A stretch of DNA of 64,000 nucleotides from NCBI GenBank assembly GCA_040403315.1, contig JBBAKX010000001.1:372001-436000 (forward strand), written 5' to 3'. Positions 25,584 through 33,892 of this stretch are shown here, piece by piece. Below the pieces are notes generated by a model, which saw nothing but the letters and a program-made list of their open reading frames with translations, was not told where the DNA came from and did no database searches. A program made the position numbers and the translations under genes. The number at the start of each line of letters is the position of its first letter. Position 1 is the stretch's first letter. This DNA is from CAMCXT01 sp040403315 (GTDB taxonomy: Bacteria > Bacteroidota > Bacteroidia > M30B66).

Positions 25584-27245
25584 CTACTTCTTCATGCCGG
25601 ATGCCGCCTTTTTCCAAGGGTTCCATTCCAGATCCATGTCCCAACCTGCACGCATATTTACAGGTTGATTGAGGTAATACATTTTCTCGGGTTGAAGGCG
25701 CTTACTAAAATCACCTGTAGTCCAACGACCGTCGTTGTTTTTATCCTCTACCAATCGGAAAGTGTAAGGGTCTGGAGAAATGCCTTTGTATTTGATCTTT
25801 TCGGATTTTGATACTTTTCTGGTTTCGATCACTTTGCCTGATTTGTCAACCATTTCCAGTATGAAAGAGCCGTTTAAGCTGTCGTTCATATATGAAAAAT
25901 CAAGATTTCCAAGTTCTTCCTCTGTAAACAAACTCAGCTTGAAAAAACTAGAGTCGTTCGATCTACCAAATAGATCTTTAAAATTCCCTTTTGGAACCAT
26001 CAAGGTGAATTGATCCTGTTTTGCTGGCATAGCAAGAACATAGCTCATTCTATTGGCCGACCAGCGTCCATTTGATGCAGGGATGGAATCATTGGAAAGG
26101 TAAAATTGCATCGTTGCGCCACTGTTCTCCAAGACTGGAGCAGAAAAGCGAACCATCACACTGTCGGTCGACTTCAATTTACCTCCGTTGCTTTCAACGG
26201 TAACTCGAAGGGAAGTATCTGGAGTCGATTTTCTTTGCATTCCTTTTCCTCCACGGCTTTCCGACAATCTTTTTGCATTAAAAACAAGTGTGTCGCGACG
26301 AATGCTATCTCCCAGTGAAACAGTAGAAATCAATTTTAATGTATCGAGCGGTTTACCGGGAATCCAAACATCCATGGAATCCAAACCAGCCTTAAAATCA
26401 TAAAGCAAATTGCTGCTCGATAATTCCGATTGATAAGGCTGAATTGTCCAATTATCTGGAGGAATCGCATATTTAAGAAAGACCTTTCCAGGTGCTTCGA
26501 ATTTCTTTTTTAGCAGCTTCTGCGCTTTAGGCCTTGCCGTAAACATTCGATGTTCTGGAATAGGTGTTGAAGATTCGGTTAAATCTATGAGATCATTTCC
26601 AAAAGCGATTTTCTCTTCAGGTAGGGTGAATTTATAATCATTGTTGCCATCCTGAAGGGCTAAAATTCGATAACTGCCTGGTTTTATGTTTCGTACTGTG
26701 TACATTCCTGAAGCATTGCTTCTAGCAAAATACCTAGGAAGTGCAGTAAACGGAAGGCTATCAACAGTTGAGGTATAGAGTAAAACGAGGGCATCTTTAA
26801 CGGGTTGATTCGTGTACGCATCAGATAAATACCCACTTATCTGAAATGAATCGAGAACAGTTCCGGTTGAAAAAACGAAGGGATACTCCACTAAAGTATT
26901 TCCTTCGGTAAGATCGGTTACAGATTTTCCGAAAGTAATATTGTAGGTAGTGTTTTCGTCGAGTTTTTCTTTGAATTTCAATTGAATTGTTTTTCCCTTT
27001 AGCAGCACTTCAGGAGGAGTTAGCATGGGCGGTGAAATGATTATACCGCTTCCTCCATCTTTCAATTCAATAAACTCGTTAAATGTTAAATTAATCTTGT
27101 CGCTATTGAAGTTCGTAGTGCCTTGAGGAGGATCAATGGTAACAATTTCTGGAGGAGTCTTATCGACTTCACCACCTGATGGAGGAACCCGACTTGCACA
27201 GGCTACTAAAACGAATAGAGCTATTGCAGCCAGCAGATTTTTCAC
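25584..27245 (-). CDS. Lipoprotein with Ig-like (Big_5) domain
   Basis: The N-terminus MKNLLAAIALFVLVACAS has a lipobox (LVAC, lipidated Cys16), so this is a membrane-anchored lipoprotein. Residues about 28-135 form a SbsA/Big_5-like Ig domain (PPEIVTIDPPQGTTNFNSDKINLTFNEFIEL ... YNITFGKSVTDLTEGN), followed by a carboxypeptidase-regulatory-like segment (about 138-220: YLSDAYTNQPVKDALVLLY, GMYTVRNIKPGSYRILALQD) and further beta-rich sequence. Such proteins are common in Bacteroidota and often annotated only as Ig-like domain proteins. No function is known. It is the last gene of the pdxJ-trpS operon, and its ATG overlaps the stop of the fRMsr gene by four bases. Confidence 0.85.
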   Translation of the reverse strand: MKNLLAAIALFVLVACASRVPPSGGEVDKTPPEIVTIDPPQGTTNFNSDKINLTFNEFIELKDGGSGIIISPPMLTPPEVLLKGKTIQLKFKEKLDENTTYNITFGKSVTDLTEGNTLVEYPFVFSTGTVLDSFQISGYLSDAYTNQPVKDALVLLYTSTVDSLPFTALPRYFARSNASGMYTVRNIKPGSYRILALQDGNNDYKFTLPEEKIAFGNDLIDLTESSTPIPEHRMFTARPKAQKLLKKKFEAPGKVFLKYAIPPDNWTIQPYQSELSSSNLLYDFKAGLDSMDVWIPGKPLDTLKLISTVSLGDSIRRDTLVFNAKRLSESRGGKGMQRKSTPDTSLRVTVESNGGKLKSTDSVMVRFSAPVLENSGATMQFYLSNDSIPASNGRWSANRMSYVLAMPAKQDQFTLMVPKGNFKDLFGRSNDSSFFKLSLFTEEELGNLDFSYMNDSLNGSFILEMVDKSGKVIETRKVSKSEKIKYKGISPDPYTFRLVEDKNNDGRWTTGDFSKRLQPEKMYYLNQPVNMRAGWDMDLEWNPWKKAASGMKK

Positions 27246-27736
27246 GAGAAGATTTGTGCTGAAATTATTCTACAAATTTGTTCCAATCCTAATTGATCAG
27301 CTTCATCGAATGCTGCCAATTGGTCGCTGTCGATATCCAGAATGGCCACGACTTCTCCAGCTGGATTTAAAACTGGTATCACAATTTCAGATTTCGACAA
27401 AGCTGAACAGGCAATGTGTCCTGGAAATTGTTCTACATCATCCACCACAACGATTCTATTTTCCTTCCATGCTGTTCCGCAAACCCCTTTTCCAAAGGCA
27501 ATGCGTGTGCAAGCGATGGGTCCTTGAAATGGACCTAAAACCAGCTCTTCACCACTTACAAGATAAAAACCTGTCCAATGGTGTTGGAAGATTTGTTGAA
27601 TGGCTGCAGCTGCATTGGCAAAAGTGGCTACTGGATCTTTCTCTCCGGTGAGCAACGCTTCGATTTGAGGAATCAATTCGGCATAAACCGCTGCTTTATT
27701 GCTGATATCGGCTGAAATAAAAAGTGATTCTGCCAT
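27242..27736 (-). CDS. msrC: Free methionine-(R)-sulfoxide reductase (GAF-type fRMsr)
   Basis: This cytosolic enzyme reduces free L-methionine-(R)-sulfoxide. The 164-residue protein is a single GAF domain with the three conserved cysteines C76 (ACTRIA), C86 (GVCGTAW) and C110 (IACSALSKSE). Their spacing is the same as that of the E. coli fRMsr cysteines (84, 94, 118). The active-site region GPFQGPIACTRI and the end of the fold (DIDSDQLAAFDEADQLGLE) also match. Its ATG shares one base with the trpS stop (TAATG), and its stop overlaps the start of the lipoprotein gene, so the three genes are translationally linked. Confidence 0.93.
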   Translation of the reverse strand: MAESLFISADISNKAAVYAELIPQIEALLTGEKDPVATFANAAAAIQQIFQHHWTGFYLVSGEELVLGPFQGPIACTRIAFGKGVCGTAWKENRIVVVDDVEQFPGHIACSALSKSEIVIPVLNPAGEVVAILDIDSDQLAAFDEADQLGLEQICRIISAQIFS

Positions 27737-28731
27737 TAGTAGTTTGTGAAGCCGATGATTGAACGCACTTCTTTTAGTGTTTTCGCAGCGCTTTCGCGAG
27801 CCTTTTCTCCACCTTCCTTGATCACTTTATTCAAATATGTTTCATTAGAACCAATTTCCTTGATGCGCTCACGAATTGGATCCGTGAAAAGGATCATGTC
27901 TTCAGCCAATTGCTTCTTCATATCACCATAACGAACGGTGCAATTGTTCCAAGTATCTTCAAAATGTAGAATGGTATCTTGGTTGCTTACTAAGCTCATT
28001 AATTGGAATAGATTACGAATCGATTCTGGCTTTTCCTGGTTTGGTTCCGTAGGGCCGGTATCAGTAACTGCGCGCATCACTTTTTTGCGCAATACTTCGG
28101 GAGAATCGGCTAGAAAAACGGCGTTCCCTTCCCCTTCACTTTTTCCCATTTTTCCGCTTCCATCAAGGCCTGGAACTTTCACTAATTCATTGCCAAAGTT
28201 GAAAGCGAAAGGCTCTGGGAAAACCTCTTTTTCGTACAAATGGTTGAAACGGTTTACAAAGTTTCTGGCCATTTCAAGATGTTGTTCTTGGTCTTTCCCT
28301 ACTGGCACTTTGGTGGCTTTGTGAATGATGATATCGGCCGCCATGAGTACAGGATATGTGAGTAGTCCCGCGTTTACATTGTCGGAATGTTTCCTGATTT
28401 TGTCTTTGAAAGAGGTGCATCTTTCCAATTCGCCCACGTATGCGTACATATTCATGAGCAGGTACAACTCTGGAATTTGAGGAACGTCGCTTTGGATATA
28501 GATGGTTGAAACATCAGGATCAATTCCAGCAGCGAGGTATTCTACCAAAACATTTCTAACGCTCTCTTTGAAATGATCTGCTTTGGGATGTGTGGTTAGC
28601 GCATGCATGTCGGCAATGAAAAAATAGCACCGATGTTCATGCTGCATTTTGATAAAGTTTCGAATGGCACCGAAGTAATTCCCTAAATGAAGATTTCCAG
28701 TACTTCTGATTCCGCTAACAACTGTTTCCAT
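27736..28731 (-). CDS. trpS: Tryptophan--tRNA ligase
   Basis: This class Ic aminoacyl-tRNA synthetase charges tRNA-Trp. The HIGH-type signature is TGNLHLGNYFGAIRNF (residues 11-26) and the KMSKS-type loop is KMGKSEGEGN (from residue 194). The conserved QSDVPQIPELYLLMNMYAYVGELERCTSFKDK region is present. Length 331 residues, as expected. A -7 box ends four bases before the ATG (28736-28743), which would put the transcript start on or next to the start codon. The gene is followed by fRMsr with a one-base overlap. Confidence 0.97.
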   Translation of the reverse strand: METVVSGIRSTGNLHLGNYFGAIRNFIKMQHEHRCYFFIADMHALTTHPKADHFKESVRNVLVEYLAAGIDPDVSTIYIQSDVPQIPELYLLMNMYAYVGELERCTSFKDKIRKHSDNVNAGLLTYPVLMAADIIIHKATKVPVGKDQEQHLEMARNFVNRFNHLYEKEVFPEPFAFNFGNELVKVPGLDGSGKMGKSEGEGNAVFLADSPEVLRKKVMRAVTDTGPTEPNQEKPESIRNLFQLMSLVSNQDTILHFEDTWNNCTVRYGDMKKQLAEDMILFTDPIRERIKEIGSNETYLNKVIKEGGEKARESAAKTLKEVRSIIGFTNY

Positions 28732-28735
28732 GCTG

Positions 28736-28743
28736 CAAAACTA
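28736..28743 (-). promoter_or_regulatory. -7 box directly upstream of trpS (possible leaderless transcript)
   Basis: On the minus strand TAGTTTTG fits TAnnTTTG and is separated from the ATG by four bases (CAGC). A TTG lies 16 bases upstream of it. If used, the mRNA would begin at or near the start codon. Confidence 0.45.
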
Positions 28744-28775
28744 AGGATTTCCGTTCAAGCAATTGAATTTCCTGA

Positions 28776-29537
28776 TCAGCCCAAAAAATCAAGAACAGCT
28801 TCGCTAAAAAGTTGAGGTTTTTCGGCATGAAGCCAATGTCCTGCATCTTCGATAGTTTGCAACTCAGCGTTTGGAAATTGGATTTGGATATTTCCCCAAT
28901 CCTCCTGCAAAATATATCGGCTTTTCCCTCCTCTGAGAAACAATGTTTCTGTAAAAATTTGTTCGGGCGGAACTTCAGTACCAATTTCTAAAATATGCTG
29001 CGAAATGGCTTTTAAATTGAAGCGCCAGTCGAGGCTTCCATTCTCTTTGCGATATAAATTTTTCAACAAAAATTGCCGCGTGCCCAAGTCAGAAATCTTT
29101 TCTGCCATGAATTTTTCAGCGGTGCTGCGGTCGGGAAGCAATGAAGTGTCGATTTCATTGAGTGCTGCAAGTATTTCTTGGTGATGCGGCGTGTAGTATT
29201 TCGGACCTATATCTGCAATGATCATCTTATCAATCATGTGCGGATATTTCAATGCAAAGAACATCGCTGTTTTTCCACCCATCGAATGTCCAATTAAGTG
29301 GATGGATGTTAGGTTTTCCGCTAGCAAGGTTTCCATTAGATCTTCTGCCATCAAAGCATAACTTAATGCATCTTCTTGTGGCGATTGACCGTGGTTGCGC
29401 TGATCGATTGTATAAACCATAAACCTGTCCGACCAAGCTCTTGCTAAGGATGTCCAATTGTCAGATTGCCCAAACAGTCCGTGCAAAATAACTATTGGCT
29501 TTCCTGATTCACCGAATTTTCTGAAGAAAAGCTTCAT
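28776..29537 (-). CDS. Alpha/beta-fold hydrolase (YbfF-like esterase)
   Basis: The fold is shown by the oxyanion segment VILHGLFGQSDNW, the strand with DQRNHGQS, the nucleophile elbow LIGHSMGGKT (Ser85) and the catalytic His in EDAGHWLHAEKP near the C-terminus. The order and length (253 residues) match YbfF-type esterases, which act on short acyl esters or acyl-CoA-like substrates. The substrate here is unknown. The protein is cytoplasmic. Its ATG overlaps the pdxJ stop by four bases (ATGA). Confidence 0.9.
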   Translation of the reverse strand: MKLFFRKFGESGKPIVILHGLFGQSDNWTSLARAWSDRFMVYTIDQRNHGQSPQEDALSYALMAEDLMETLLAENLTSIHLIGHSMGGKTAMFFALKYPHMIDKMIIADIGPKYYTPHHQEILAALNEIDTSLLPDRSTAEKFMAEKISDLGTRQFLLKNLYRKENGSLDWRFNLKAISQHILEIGTEVPPEQIFTETLFLRGGKSRYILQEDWGNIQIQFPNAELQTIEDAGHWLHAEKPQLFSEAVLDFLG

Positions 29538-30247
29538 TTTAATTGTTCTAGATACAGATGAATGGTTTTTTCAAGTCCGAGATACAGAGCTTCTGAAATC
29601 AATGCATGCCCAATAGATACTTCCATAAGTTGTGGAATTTCCTGGGAAAAGTATTTCAAATTGAAGCTATTGAGATCGTGTCCGGCATTTAACCCCAAAC
29701 CTAAGCTATGCGCTCTAATTGCAGCTTCCTTGTAAGGCTGAATCGCTTTTTCAGGATTTTCAGGATACAACCTGGCAAATGCTTCTGTGTAGAGTTCGAT
29801 TCGGTCGGTTCCTGTGGCTGCTGCTGATTCATACAATGAAAGATCGGTATCCATGAAAATGGACGTCCTGATCCCATGATTTTTGAGTTCAGTTACAATA
29901 TCGGTGAGTAAACTTTTATGTTCGAGCGTGTTCCAGCCGGCATTTGATGTAAGTGCATCAGGTGGATCAGGAACCAAAGTAACTTGATGTGGTTTCACTC
30001 GACAAACAATATCGATAAACTCCTTCGAAGGATAGCCTTCCACATTCAACTCTGTGGTAATGATTTGTTTGAGATTTTCCACGTCATTATAGGTTGAGTG
30101 GCGTTGATCCGGACGGGGATGAACGGTGATTCCATGCGCACCAAAAGATTCTACTGCTTTAGCTGCGGCCAAAACATCGGGAGTGTTGCCTCCTCTAGAA
30201 TTTCGGATAAGGGCAATTTTATTGAGATTAACGCTAAGGCTGACCAT
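29534..30247 (-). CDS. pdxJ: Pyridoxine 5'-phosphate synthase
   Basis: PdxJ condenses 1-deoxyxylulose 5-phosphate with 3-amino-2-oxopropyl phosphate to make pyridoxine 5'-phosphate. The TIM barrel begins MVSLSVNLNKIALIRNSRGGNTPDVLAAA and has the signature HPRPDQRHS with the catalytic region VTLVPDPPDALTSNAGW and the C-terminal NAGHDLN and SIGHALISEAL phosphate-binding loops. The start at 30247 (237 residues) is preferred to the ATG at 30265 because a -7 box (30265-30272) covers that upstream codon. It opens the minus-strand operon pdxJ / hydrolase / trpS / fRMsr / lipoprotein. Confidence 0.96.
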   Translation of the reverse strand: MVSLSVNLNKIALIRNSRGGNTPDVLAAAKAVESFGAHGITVHPRPDQRHSTYNDVENLKQIITTELNVEGYPSKEFIDIVCRVKPHQVTLVPDPPDALTSNAGWNTLEHKSLLTDIVTELKNHGIRTSIFMDTDLSLYESAAATGTDRIELYTEAFARLYPENPEKAIQPYKEAAIRAHSLGLGLNAGHDLNSFNLKYFSQEIPQLMEVSIGHALISEALYLGLEKTIHLYLEQLK

Positions 30248-30264
30248 GTGCAAACAATTTCGCA

Positions 30265-30272
30265 CAAAGCTA
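30265..30272 (-). promoter_or_regulatory. -7 box for the pdxJ operon
   Basis: On the minus strand TAGCTTTG fits TAnnTTTG and ends 17 bases before the ATG at 30247. It overlaps the alternative upstream ATG, which argues against that start. Confidence 0.5.
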
Positions 30273-30290
30273 CAAAAGCGCGCAGCAAGG

Positions 30291-30321
30291 TTGTTGTGTT
30301 AATTAGAATTACATAGGTTTG
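30291..30321 (+). promoter_or_regulatory. Promoter of the CBS-domain gene
   Basis: A TTG at 30291-30293 is followed after 20 bases by TAGGTTTG (30314-30321), which fits the Bacteroidota -33/-7 arrangement. The 5' leader would be about 50 bases. It is back to back with the pdxJ promoter. Confidence 0.5.
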
Positions 30322-30380
30322 TTGGATAAGGAAACAAATAACTTGCGATCACGTTACTTCACCAACGAGGCAGTATAAAA

Positions 30381-31043
30381 ATGTTAGCAGAAGAATTAAT
30401 CACCGATACTATTCCACCGCTGAAAACCTCCGATTCAGGCATAAAAGCATTGCATTGGATGGATGAGTTTAGGGTTTCCCATCTTCCGATTGTTAACCAT
30501 AATGAGTTTTTAGGATTGATATCTGATACCGACATCCTCGATCTCAACGCACCAGAAGAAGCACTTGGGAATCATCCACTTACATTGATTCGTCCATTTG
30601 TTTATGCCACTGAGCACATATTCGAAGTGCTTAAGTTGGTGGCAAAGATGAATCTTACGCTAATTCCAGTATTGGATGCAGACAATAACTACCTAGGAAA
30701 CATCAGTTTGAGAACCTTGGTAGAACACTTTGCCGCCACTGCTTCAGTTCAAAATCCAGGCGGAATTATCGTTTTAGAGTTGAATCAAAACGACTACAGT
30801 TTGGCTCAAATTTCTAGAATTGTTGAGGAGAACGATACTAAAATCCTCAGCTTAAGCTTGAGCAACAATGAAGATTCAACAATGGTTGAACTTACAATTA
30901 AGGTGAACCGTGAAGACATCAGGTCGATATTGGCTTCGTTTGCCCGATATAACATTCAAGTAAAAGCAACATTCCAACAGAGCGAGTTTTCCGAAGACCT
31001 TAGAAATCGGTTCGACATGTTCATGAACTACATCAACATGTAA
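30381..31043 (+). CDS. CBS-domain pair protein with C-terminal ACT-like domain
   Basis: Residues about 8-120 contain two CBS motifs (HLPIVNHNEFLGLISDTDILDL and LIPVLDADNNYLGNISLRTLVEH), modules that bind adenosyl ligands such as AMP, ATP or S-adenosylmethionine. Residues about 140-215 look ACT-like (IIVLELNQNDYSLAQISRIVEENDTKILSLSLS). A small regulatory protein of this kind sits between pdxJ and nadK in many Bacteroidota. The regulated target is not known. It is 55 bases upstream of nadK on the same strand. Confidence 0.88.
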   Translation: MLAEELITDTIPPLKTSDSGIKALHWMDEFRVSHLPIVNHNEFLGLISDTDILDLNAPEEALGNHPLTLIRPFVYATEHIFEVLKLVAKMNLTLIPVLDADNNYLGNISLRTLVEHFAATASVQNPGGIIVLELNQNDYSLAQISRIVEENDTKILSLSLSNNEDSTMVELTIKVNREDIRSILASFARYNIQVKATFQQSEFSEDLRNRFDMFMNYINM

Positions 31044-31098
31044 TTCAATTTCTTCCTATTCGGAATTGCTTTCTATCTTCGCTTTACATTCGCGAAGC

Positions 31099-31974
31099 AT
31101 GCGCATAGCCATTTTTGGAAGAACATTTAGTGAAAGTCGAAATGCCCCTGTGAAGGAATTGTATGATTCGCTTCTTAAGCTAGGTGCGTATTTGGTCGTA
31201 TTTGAACCCTTTTTCAAGCAAACCAAGAAACTGATCTCAGCGGATCTGAAAGTAGAGACCTTTAATGTAACGAAACCCCCTGTTAATTGCAGGTTGATGA
31301 TTACAATTGGAGGAGACGGGACCTTGTTGGAGGCCATTACACACGTTCGAAATTCAGGCATTCCAATTATGGGAATTAACACAGGGAGACTTGGGTTTTT
31401 AACCGCTTTTTCGAAGGATGAAATTCCTCAAGCAATCGAATTATTGGGCAGAAATAAACTGTCTGTTGAAGATCGAACCCTATTGGAATTAGTCACTGAA
31501 CCCAATCCATTTTCAACATTTCCGTATGCATTAAACGAAGCTACCTTACATAAAAAAGATAGCTCATCGATGGTTACGCTTCAGGTGAAGAGAAATGGCG
31601 ACATGTTAAATAATTATTGGGCAGATGGCCTGATCGTGAGCACAGCCACTGGATCAACAGGATATTCATTGTCGTGTGGAGGCCCGATTATGCTGCCAAG
31701 CTCGAAGAACTTCATTTTAACACCTATTGCACCACACAACTTAAATGTTCGTCCATTGGTAATTTCGGAGGAAGATCTCTTGACGATCAAATCTGAAGTG
31801 CGCGGAAAGGAAATAATGGTTTCTTTAGACTCTCGTTCCGCCCCAATTGCCGCCAGTCAAGAATTGGAAATTCGAAAAGCACCATTTACTGTTAAGCTTG
31901 TTCGCCGCGATGGTTTTGATTTTCTTGATACTATTCGAGAAAAGCTGATGTGGGGCAACGATAAGCGAAATTAA
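31099..31974 (+). CDS. nadK: NAD kinase
   Basis: NAD kinase phosphorylates NAD to NADP. The GGDGT motif is at 71-75 (MITIGGDGTLLEAI), followed by MGINTGRLGFLTAF, the NE-containing segment ALNEATLHK and the ATP/NAD site WADGLIVSTATGSTGYSLSCGGP. The preferred start is the ATG at 31099 (MRIAIFGRTFSESR, 291 residues); the frame opens at 31066 with a TTG, but a -7-like box (TATCTTCG, 31074-31081) lies between the two. The gene is in the conserved order CBS protein / nadK / DUF6089 / uppS / bamA. Confidence 0.96.
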   Translation: MRIAIFGRTFSESRNAPVKELYDSLLKLGAYLVVFEPFFKQTKKLISADLKVETFNVTKPPVNCRLMITIGGDGTLLEAITHVRNSGIPIMGINTGRLGFLTAFSKDEIPQAIELLGRNKLSVEDRTLLELVTEPNPFSTFPYALNEATLHKKDSSSMVTLQVKRNGDMLNNYWADGLIVSTATGSTGYSLSCGGPIMLPSSKNFILTPIAPHNLNVRPLVISEEDLLTIKSEVRGKEIMVSLDSRSAPIAASQELEIRKAPFTVKLVRRDGFDFLDTIREKLMWGNDKRN

Positions 31975-32027
31975 AATTGTAATTATTTGGATCTGAAAAA
32001 ATGGTGTAACTAGTTTATTTAATTTGG

Positions 32028-32035
32028 TATATTTG
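32028..32035 (+). promoter_or_regulatory. -7 box for the first DUF6089 gene
   Basis: TATATTTG fits TAnnTTTG and ends 22 bases before the ATG at 32058. No clear -33 TTTG is present. Confidence 0.45.
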
Positions 32036-32057
32036 CTCGATCTGGAACCGCCAGCCG

Positions 32058-32981
32058 ATGAAAAAAGTAGCTATATTTATCCTATTCTTAATCTTTACCA
32101 CCGTGTCGTTGCAGGCACAGCGGAAGAAAACGCGTTTCCTCGACCGAAGTGAAACAGTGTATGGAATTGGGTTTTCCAACTTCCTTGGAGAACTAGGAGG
32201 TCGAGACATGATCGGTACCAATGGTATTCGAGATCTTGAAATGATTTTAACAAGACCATCAGTTCACCTAGGTTTTCGCTACCGTAAAAACCCGATCTTA
32301 TCTTTCAAATTAAATCTTATTTACGGGGTTGTTGCTGGTCGAGATTCTTTAACCAAAGAGCCTTTCCGCCGAAACCGTAATCTTTCCTTTAAATCTCCAA
32401 TTTTCGAAACATCCCTTCAGGCAGAGATTTCAGTTGTTCAATTGAAGTCAACCAAAAGCCGCTACGTACTTCGAGGGGTTCGCGGCAAGAGTGGGGTCGA
32501 CTTGAATATTTACCTTTACGGTGGTATCGGAGGATTTTACTTCAACCCTCAATCTAAACTTGGCGGGAAATGGTGGTCACTGCAACCGTTAGGTACTGAA
32601 GGTCAAGGTATCGCAGCCTCAAGAACACCTTACAAACGTGTTCAAGCATGTTTCCCGATTGGTGCAGGTTTTCGTTTGCCATTGTCTGACAAAAACTGGA
32701 CAATTGGTTTTGAATACGGCATTCGCCTTACAACAACTGATTACATCGATGATGTAAGTACCACTTATTTTTCTCCTACATTGATTTCACAAAAGTACGG
32801 TCCAGTAGCTGCCCAATTGTCGAATCGCTCGAATCCTTCAAGTCCCGATTATTTGCCTTTGTCTACAGGAACTGGTCAACAACGTGGCGACCCAACCGAC
32901 AAAGATGCTTACATGATGGGCACGATTACATTGACATACCGATTAAAATCAGGAAGATCGGTACTTCCAAAATTCCGGTAA
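32058..32981 (+). CDS. DUF6089 family outer-membrane beta-barrel protein (PorG-like), copy 1
   Basis: The 307-residue protein has a signal peptide (MKKVAIFILFLIFTTVSLQAQ) and then beta-strand-rich sequence with aromatic girdles typical of small outer-membrane barrels. Motifs shared with the next gene include YGIGFSNFLGELGG near the N-terminus, the RRNRNLSFKSPIFE segment, FYFNPQSK, PLGTEGQG, FPIGAGFRLPL, DYIDDVSTTYF, and QQRGDP near the end. DUF6089 includes PorG, an outer-membrane component of the type IX secretion system. This copy has an extra basic loop (about 130-150, LKSTKSRYVLRGVRGKSG). Whether it or the second copy is the functional PorG is open. Confidence 0.82.
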   Translation: MKKVAIFILFLIFTTVSLQAQRKKTRFLDRSETVYGIGFSNFLGELGGRDMIGTNGIRDLEMILTRPSVHLGFRYRKNPILSFKLNLIYGVVAGRDSLTKEPFRRNRNLSFKSPIFETSLQAEISVVQLKSTKSRYVLRGVRGKSGVDLNIYLYGGIGGFYFNPQSKLGGKWWSLQPLGTEGQGIAASRTPYKRVQACFPIGAGFRLPLSDKNWTIGFEYGIRLTTTDYIDDVSTTYFSPTLISQKYGPVAAQLSNRSNPSSPDYLPLSTGTGQQRGDPTDKDAYMMGTITLTYRLKSGRSVLPKFR

Positions 32982-33012
32982 CCATTCTGCGTTATCCAGG
33001 GTATAATTCCCT

Positions 33013-33846
33013 ATGATGAGAAGAGGATTTCTCTTTATTGTTCTGTTGGTTGTTGGTGGACAGGTTTCCGCCCAATCTTTCAAAAAGTATTCTGAACTCG
33101 GTTTGTTTGGAGGTGTTTCCTACTATATGGGAGACCTCAATCCCGGGAAACAATTTTTTATGCCTTCGTTTGCAGGAGGGTTGGTTTTTAAACACAACTA
33201 CAATGCAAGATGGGCTTGGCGAATCAGCGCTTTGTACGGTAATGTTCAAGCAGACGATTCAAGGTCTGAAGTGCCTTCTCAAATCCAGCGCAATCTATCC
33301 TTCCGTTCGCAAGTGATTGAATTTTCACCTATGCTGGAGTTCAATTTCTTCCCATACGAAGTAGGAAACCTAAACCGCCCAGCAACTCCATACATTTTTG
33401 CTGGTTTTGCCTTGTTTAGGTTTAATCCGAAAGCAGAATATCAAGGAGATTGGATACCCTTGCAGCCCCTGGGAACCGAAGGTCAAGGTACTGTTCTGTT
33501 TCCTGATAGAAAAGAATATTCGCTTATCAATGCAGCATTCCCTTTTGGATTTGGATTCAAATTTCACACTGGTCGCTTGGCTTTGGCCTTTGAATGGGGT
33601 TTGCGTAAAACCTTCACCGATTATTTGGATGATGTGAGTACAACTTACGTAGATCCGGATTTACTTTATGCCACAAATGGAGTTTTAGCTGCACTGATCG
33701 CGGATCGCTCGGTTGTAAATCCTGGCGAAATTAATACTGGGCGGCAGCGAGGAAACCCGAGTAATAACGACTGGTATTCTTTCGCAGGAATCACATTAAG
33801 CTATAAACTTTCACGCAAAGAGTCAGTTTGCCCAGCCTATCAATAA
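33013..33846 (+). CDS. DUF6089 family outer-membrane beta-barrel protein (PorG-like), copy 2
   Basis: This 277-residue paralogue of the preceding gene lies 31 bases downstream. It has a signal peptide (MMRRGFLFIVLLVVGGQVSAQ) and the same series of motifs: LGLFGGVSYYMGDLNPGKQF, QRNLSFRSQVIEFSPMLEFNFF, FRFNPKAEY, PLGTEGQG, FPFGFGFKFH, DYLDDVSTTYVDP and RQRGNP. It is closer to the usual DUF6089/PorG length and pattern (GVSYYMGDLNP), so it is the better PorG candidate. A second ATG follows immediately at 33016. A promoter for uppS overlaps its last codons, so the following operon can be expressed independently. Confidence 0.85.
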   Translation: MMRRGFLFIVLLVVGGQVSAQSFKKYSELGLFGGVSYYMGDLNPGKQFFMPSFAGGLVFKHNYNARWAWRISALYGNVQADDSRSEVPSQIQRNLSFRSQVIEFSPMLEFNFFPYEVGNLNRPATPYIFAGFALFRFNPKAEYQGDWIPLQPLGTEGQGTVLFPDRKEYSLINAAFPFGFGFKFHTGRLALAFEWGLRKTFTDYLDDVSTTYVDPDLLYATNGVLAALIADRSVVNPGEINTGRQRGNPSNNDWYSFAGITLSYKLSRKESVCPAYQ

Positions 33847-33859
33847 ACGATTATCTTTG
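33827..33859 (+). promoter_or_regulatory. Promoter of uppS-bamA
   Basis: TTTG at 33827-33830 and TATCTTTG at 33852-33859 are 21 bases apart, a full match to the Bacteroidota -33 TTTG / -7 TAnnTTTG pattern. It overlaps the end of the second DUF6089 gene and would give a leader of about 28 bases before the uppS ATG. Confidence 0.65.
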
Positions 33860-33892
33860 TCGGTCGCTTGAATACCTGACGCAATCGAATAA

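Noticed and set aside
27136..27651. 171-codon plus-strand frame opposite the lipoprotein and fRMsr genes
   Set aside because: The minus-strand genes there have lipobox and catalytic-cysteine evidence, and the plus-strand product shows no domain.
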